17,269 nucleotides of DNA. Source: SKVL01 sp051745565. Lineage in GTDB: Bacteria > Patescibacteriota > Minisyncoccia > Phycocordibacterales > CSBR16-193. The first letter of the stretch is position 1, and the number at the start of each line of letters is the position of its first letter. The stretch spans positions 1 through 17,269 of the forward strand of contig JBNJEF010000011.1 of assembly GCA_051745565.1 (NCBI GenBank), in the 5' to 3' direction. Positions 13,299 through 17,269 of the stretch are shown here, piece after piece. Position numbers and translations under genes: made by a program. Below the pieces are notes generated by a model. It saw nothing but the letters and a program-made list of their open reading frames with translations. It was not told the DNA's origin and did no database searches.

Positions 13299-16049
13299 AT
13301 GAAAAATGAACAAGAGAGATCGTGGGAGTCTAATTTTTATCATAAAGATACAAAAGAGGTTGTGGAAATTTTTTCTACCGACCCTGATGTAGGACTTAAT
13401 TCTGCCGAGGCAGAGAAACGTTTAAATGAATTTGGCCCAAATAAGCTACCGAAATCAAAACCGGACACCGTATTCAGAATATTCATAAGGCAGTTCAAGA
13501 GCCCTCTCATTTATCTCCTTTTGGTCGCTTCCGCGGTTCTTTTATTTTTGGGTGATACGGTTGATGCTGTCGTTATTCTTGCTGTTTTGTTGTTCAACTC
13601 TGTTTTGGGATCTTTTCAGGAAGGGAAAGCGCAGAATGCCTTGGAAGCACTGAAGAAGATAGCTACTTCCGAGGCACTTGTTTTACGTGATGGCGTAGAA
13701 AAAGTGGTTGAAGACTCCATGCTTGTTCCGGGGGATATTATTACTCTTCATGATGGAGATAAAATACCGGCTGATGCTCGCATTTTATCTGTTAATAATT
13801 TCAAGGTTTCCGAATCTGTTCTTACCGGAGAGTCTAAGCCCGTACCTAAAAAAGAAAAGACACTGGAAGAGAAGGAGCTGACCCCGGCAGATCAGATCAA
13901 TATGGTTTTTAAGGGAACGTATGTTGTTTCCGGAAATGCTAAAGCGGTAGTTGTGGCTACGGGGCTTGATACCATGGTGGGAGCCATATCGGCTAAGTTG
14001 GGTGCCATTAATACTGAAGTGCCTCTTAAGCATCGGATAGAAGATCTATCCGGATTTATTATAAGAACCATTCTGTTGATAGCTGTTGCCGTTTTTTTGT
14101 TGGGGGTTCTAACGGGGGAAGACGTTTACTCAATGTTGCTGGTTGTTATTGCGATAGTTGTTTCCACCATCCCTGAAGGCCTTCCGGTTGTCATCACGCT
14201 TGTTTTGGCTACCGGAGTATGGAGAATGAGTAAAAGGAACGCTCTAGTGAAGAGACTGCAAGCAGTAGAGGCTCTTGGTCAGGCTAAAGTCATAGCCGTT
14301 GATAAAACCGGTACCATTACGAGGAATGAATTAATGGTGAATGAAGTCTTAATTGATGGGAAGAATCTTAAGGTTACGGGTGTAGGTTATAAAAATGAAG
14401 GTGAGATAAAAGAAGAAAATGGGCAAGTATTGACCGCTAAAGATAGCCCAACTTTGGAGCGTTTAGCCGAAGTGGGAGCATTTACTTCTGATGCCTGGGT
14501 TAGCTACAACGAAGAGGAGGACATCTGGCAGGTATCCGGTGACCCCACGGAGGCTGCTATAAAGGTTTTTGCAGAGAAGGGGGGAGTTATTAAAGAGAAC
14601 ATGGAAGATCGCTATAAAAGAGTTTTTGAAATACCTTTTAGTTCCGATAACAAATTCCATGCTGTTATTAACAGGAAAGAGGAGGGGGACGGACTCTCGT
14701 TAGCCGGTGCTCCGGAAGTTGTCTTATCAAAATCGGAAAGTATTTTTGAAAAAGGCGAAACAAGATCTTTAAGTGAAGAGGAAAAGGAAGAGATAAAAAG
14801 GAAGGTTTATGAGATGTCGGAGAGAGGTCTTAGGGTTATCGCTTTCGCTTTCTCGGAAAATGTTGGTGACAGGGTAAGAGAAGAGGAGATGCCACCTTTG
14901 ACTTTTTTAGGATTGGTAGCGATGTCAGATGTAAGAAGGGAAGGAGTAAAAGAGGCCGTGGAGCGTGTTCGTCAAGCGGGAGTTGATCTGGTAATGATAA
15001 CCGGGGACCACAAGATCACTGCTCGTGCCATAGCGAAAGAGGTGGGTATATACAAAGAGGGAGATCGGATCATCCTGGGTTCCGAGCTTGATTCCTTGAC
15101 ACCGGAAGACCTTGCGAGTGCCCTTCCGAGTACTTCGGTTTTTGCCAGAGTGACACCGGAACACAAGCTGAAGATAATTGAAGGCTATAGAAAACTGGGT
15201 CAAGTGGTGGCAATGACAGGTGATGGAGTTAATGATGCTCTGTCTTTGGCTTCTGCCGATCTGGGGGTTTCTATGGGTAAAACGGGCACCGAAGTTGCCA
15301 AAGAGGCTTCAGATATAATTCTTTTGGATGATAATTTCGGAACCATAATCTCGGCTATGGAGGAAGGTAGAGCGATATTTAACAGGATAAAGAGGGTTGT
15401 TATGTATCTCTTTTCTACAGGTTTAGGTGAGATATTTACTATTACCGCGGCCATTGTTTTAGGATTACCCCTTCCTCTTTTGGCCGCTCAGATAATCTGG
15501 TTAAATGTTCTAACTGACGGTATTTTAGTAGCTCCTCTCTCCATGGATCCGAAAGAGAAGGATATTTTGAAAAGAAAATTCAGAAAGCCGAAAAGATGGG
15601 TTATAGATAAATTTATGGCTTCCCGTGTTATTGTTATGGGTGCCACCATGGCGACTGTAACTCTTTTTCTTTTTTATCATTATTTACCGGACCTATCCAG
15701 ACTGGAAGGTCTGTCCGATGAAGGATTTGAAGATCTTATGAGAAAGCCTTGGACTGTATCCCTTACTATGCTTGCCGTTTTCCAATGGTTTAATATTTGG
15801 AATGTAAGAACCACCACTTCCAGTATTTTCTCAAGAAAACTTTTTTCCAATAAGTGGCTTCTATTGACAATGGCGGCTGCGGTACTTTCGCAAATAGCAG
15901 TTGTCTATGTTCCTTTCTTGCAGGACGTATTCAGAACCGCTTCTTTAAGTCTGTCCGATTGGGGGATCATCTTGAGTTTCGGCTTGATCATTATTCTGGT
16001 TGAGGAGGTGAGAAAGCTGATAGCCAGAATTCGTAATAAAAAAACATAA
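13299..16049 (+). CDS. P2-type cation-transporting ATPase, probably Ca2+
   Basis: A 916-aa P-type ATPase of normal family length with about ten membrane helices and an N-terminal cation-ATPase domain (about 14-75). Key motifs are TGES (176-179, actuator), PEGLP on helix 4 (292-296, Glu293), the phosphorylated Asp335 in AVDKTGTIT, MITGDHK, and TGDGVNDA (640-647). Helix 5 has Glu711 and helix 6 has N736-V-L-T-D740. PEG plus N..TD matches the single calcium site of PMCA-like and site II of SERCA-like pumps. The site-I Asn of SERCA helix 5 appears replaced by Gly (STGLGE). The nucleotide-domain KGAPE motif reads AGAPE, with Ala469 in place of the near-universal Lys. Expected role: ATP-driven Ca2+ export at the membrane. 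Mn2+ or another cation remains possible. It starts 39 nt after the small gene. Confidence 0.95.
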   Translation: MKNEQERSWESNFYHKDTKEVVEIFSTDPDVGLNSAEAEKRLNEFGPNKLPKSKPDTVFRIFIRQFKSPLIYLLLVASAVLLFLGDTVDAVVILAVLLFNSVLGSFQEGKAQNALEALKKIATSEALVLRDGVEKVVEDSMLVPGDIITLHDGDKIPADARILSVNNFKVSESVLTGESKPVPKKEKTLEEKELTPADQINMVFKGTYVVSGNAKAVVVATGLDTMVGAISAKLGAINTEVPLKHRIEDLSGFIIRTILLIAVAVFLLGVLTGEDVYSMLLVVIAIVVSTIPEGLPVVITLVLATGVWRMSKRNALVKRLQAVEALGQAKVIAVDKTGTITRNELMVNEVLIDGKNLKVTGVGYKNEGEIKEENGQVLTAKDSPTLERLAEVGAFTSDAWVSYNEEEDIWQVSGDPTEAAIKVFAEKGGVIKENMEDRYKRVFEIPFSSDNKFHAVINRKEEGDGLSLAGAPEVVLSKSESIFEKGETRSLSEEEKEEIKRKVYEMSERGLRVIAFAFSENVGDRVREEEMPPLTFLGLVAMSDVRREGVKEAVERVRQAGVDLVMITGDHKITARAIAKEVGIYKEGDRIILGSELDSLTPEDLASALPSTSVFARVTPEHKLKIIEGYRKLGQVVAMTGDGVNDALSLASADLGVSMGKTGTEVAKEASDIILLDDNFGTIISAMEEGRAIFNRIKRVVMYLFSTGLGEIFTITAAIVLGLPLPLLAAQIIWLNVLTDGILVAPLSMDPKEKDILKRKFRKPKRWVIDKFMASRVIVMGATMATVTLFLFYHYLPDLSRLEGLSDEGFEDLMRKPWTVSLTMLAVFQWFNIWNVRTTTSSIFSRKLFSNKWLLLTMAAAVLSQIAVVYVPFLQDVFRTASLSLSDWGIILSFGLIIILVEEVRKLIARIRNKKT

Positions 16050-16064
16050 ATTTTCAAAGGTGTG

Positions 16065-16107
16065 GATACTTATTTTCATATTTTGTTGTACCATTAAGAT
16101 AAGTGTC
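16065..16107 (+). promoter_or_regulatory. 12-bp RNA hairpin or inverted repeat before the methyltransferase gene
   Basis: GATACTTATTTT (16065-16076) pairs with AAGATAAGTGTC (16096-16107) over 12 bp with two G-U, around a 19-nt loop. A TAAGAT (-10-like, 16095-16100) lies at the start of the second arm and the ATG follows at 16119. It may be a weak terminator for the ATPase gene (without U-run), an operator or a leader structure. Confidence 0.35.
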
Positions 16108-16118
16108 ATCAATTGTTT

Positions 16119-16757
16119 ATGAATTTAATAATACTTTTTCAGGTAACGGTAGCTGTCTTGGCTCTGGTTTTAATATTTCTTGTTTTTGACCACCGAGTCG
16201 GAGGAAGGAAGCGCTCTAACGGATCGCGTTTGCCTTTGATCGTCGGAACTCTTTTACCTTTGTACGGATTGGGTTATCTCTGGGTGCTTTTTTATTCTTT
16301 TAATTCGTTAACCATATTTGATCAAGTATCTTTTGTATTTATTTCGGTGGGATTCGTGATGGTTCTTAAGGCCCGAATGGATCTAAGGGGTAACTATGCC
16401 TGGCCCGGACAGTTTATGGAAGAGACGCAAATTGTAAAATCGGGAATATATGCATATATGCGCCATCCGATATATACCGGAGTGGGGCTTTTTCTGATCG
16501 GTACGATTTTTACGGTTGTGGCGCACTCAGATCTGGTATTGGGAATGCCGTTGGCTGTACTGTCTGCTTCCTTACTTGCTCTATTGGCATCCGTGGCCCG
16601 TCACGAGGAGACCTGCCTTGCTCGTGAGTTAGGGGATGTTTATGTTTCTTATGTTTGCGAAGTTCACGCCTTTTTACCTTTTTCTCAAGGGAAAAAAGAG
16701 GTTAAATACGAAAACAACGAGAACGGTAAAGTTGACGAATCTATGTATGATCTTTGA
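16119..16757 (+). CDS. ICMT/PEMT-like integral membrane methyltransferase
   Basis: A 212-aa membrane protein. I start it at the ATG 16119, since the longer TTG start at 16113 adds only two residues. Five or so membrane helices are visible (near 3-24, 38-60, 68-84, 119-135 and 139-160). The family motif for SAM-dependent isoprenylcysteine/phospholipid methyltransferases is clear: ARMDLRGNYAWPG (85-97), VKSGIYAYMRHPIYTG (106-121, with Arg115-His116-Pro117) and HEETCLARELGDVYVSY (162-178). It ends with FLPF and a polar tail of about 24 residues. The acceptor is unknown; bacterial members methylate lipids or small molecules rather than prenylated proteins. The next gene, 36 nt on, is another small membrane protein. 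Confidence 0.88.
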   Translation: MNLIILFQVTVAVLALVLIFLVFDHRVGGRKRSNGSRLPLIVGTLLPLYGLGYLWVLFYSFNSLTIFDQVSFVFISVGFVMVLKARMDLRGNYAWPGQFMEETQIVKSGIYAYMRHPIYTGVGLFLIGTIFTVVAHSDLVLGMPLAVLSASLLALLASVARHEETCLARELGDVYVSYVCEVHAFLPFSQGKKEVKYENNENGKVDESMYDL

Positions 16758-16793
16758 TAGGTCTTATTTTATTAGATAAAAGTTCAAAAAATA

Positions 16794-17269
16794 ATGAGAA
16801 AAGGGTTTGAAAGATTTCTTATTACGCTCCTTCGCCTTTCCATGGGTTGGACGTTTCTCTGGGTCTTTTTGGATAAGTTGTGGGGATTTGGTTTCTCCAC
16901 CTCTTCGGGAGAAGCTTGGATGGATGGGGTTTCTCCGACAAAATCGTTTCTTCTGAATGAAACGGGGGACAGTCCTTTGGCGGACGTTTTTTATGTTTTA
17001 GCCGAACAAGAATGGACGGACTGGCTCTTTATGGGGGGAATGGCTTTCGTAGGTGCCGCTTTAATTTTGGGTATAATGACCAGATTAGCGGGAACATTGG
17101 GGGCGTTGATGATGTTCTTTATCTTTTTGGCTGTAATGCCACCCACTCAGAATCCTTTAATTACTTATCACTTTGTGTACATTTTGGTTTTATTGCTTTT
17201 GGCTGTTGTGCCCAGCGGAGAGTGGTTTGGGCTGGGAAAGAAGTGGAATAGAACATGGCTTACCAGAGG
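16794..17269 (+). CDS. DoxX/DoxD-like membrane protein (truncated by window end)
   Basis: An open frame from ATG 16794 to the window edge, 158 residues seen. It begins MRKGFERFLITLLRLSMGWT and continues FLWVFLDKLWGFGFST, SPTKSFL, DWLFMGGMAFVGAALILGI, TRLAGTLGALMMFF, PPTQNPLITYHFVYILVLLLLAVV and WFGLGKKW. Four membrane helices fit. This pattern matches the DoxX family, close to the small subunit DoxD of archaeal thiosulfate:quinone oxidoreductase. In most bacteria DoxX-like proteins have no proven reaction; links to redox stress and quinones are reported for some. It is probably nearly complete, with only the C-terminal end cut. Confidence 0.85.
   Translation, partial: MRKGFERFLITLLRLSMGWTFLWVFLDKLWGFGFSTSSGEAWMDGVSPTKSFLLNETGDSPLADVFYVLAEQEWTDWLFMGGMAFVGAALILGIMTRLAGTLGALMMFFIFLAVMPPTQNPLITYHFVYILVLLLLAVVPSGEWFGLGKKWNRTWLTR

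Noticed and set aside
17012..17251. Plus-strand 79-codon Cys/Gly-rich frame
   Set aside because: Lies in another frame of the DoxX-like gene, which has the better coding pattern and runs off the window.

Overview
The window looks like part of a Patescibacteria (Candidate Phyla Radiation, Parcubacteria-like) genome. Grounds for this are AT-rich DNA, short intergenic gaps, small membrane-anchored proteins of types common in that group (a CAP-domain protein, a protein starting with a PsbP-like 'W..Y.N..FGFSIEYP..W' segment, lycopene-cyclase-domain membrane proteins), and a short helical 'L..Y...L..GF..I....GW...V..F' module frequent in CPR proteins. TGA is used as a normal stop, which argues against the code-25 lineages (Gracilibacteria, Absconditabacteria). 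The lineage is an inference from gene style; no ribosomal marker is present.

Layout. Bases 1-180 hold the end of an unrecognised plus-strand gene, converging on two minus-strand genes: a glycine-zipper lipoprotein and a protein of five ~31-38-residue ERW repeats. Each minus gene has a TTGACA-17-bp promoter, a strong Shine-Dalgarno and an intrinsic terminator, and the two share a nearly identical 5' leader. From 1558 everything codes on the plus strand except one tRNA. In order: endonuclease IV (nfo), a PIF1-like helicase, a CAP-domain surface protein, a HAD phosphatase, a membrane-anchored PsbP-like protein and an YfcE/MJ0936-type phosphoesterase.

Bases 7269-7673 are a GC-rich, highly structured island around a minus-strand tRNA-Gly(CCC). 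A ~74-bp hairpin element that includes the 3' end of the tRNA is present twice, 170 bp apart. A third hairpin with the same ACAAG/CTTGT foot lies between the copies. This island is the strongest unexplained structure in the window.

Bases 7674-13259 look like one functional neighbourhood: a 168-aa protein with two GW modules, a membrane protein with two tandem degenerate lycopene-cyclase domains, a 1294-aa almost entirely disordered protein with three GW modules, seven PYGPYPGQP-type repeats and a charged KTRPSS repeat array, and a small conserved protein overlapping its end. I infer a protein scaffold or condensate-forming system; nothing proves it. After this come a P2-type cation (probably Ca2+) ATPase, an ICMT/PEMT-like membrane methyltransferase and the start of a DoxX/DoxD-like membrane protein cut by the window edge.

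Several plus-strand genes have a -10 box 4-6 nt before the ATG and no Shine-Dalgarno, suggesting leaderless transcripts. The minus-strand pair has classical leaders.
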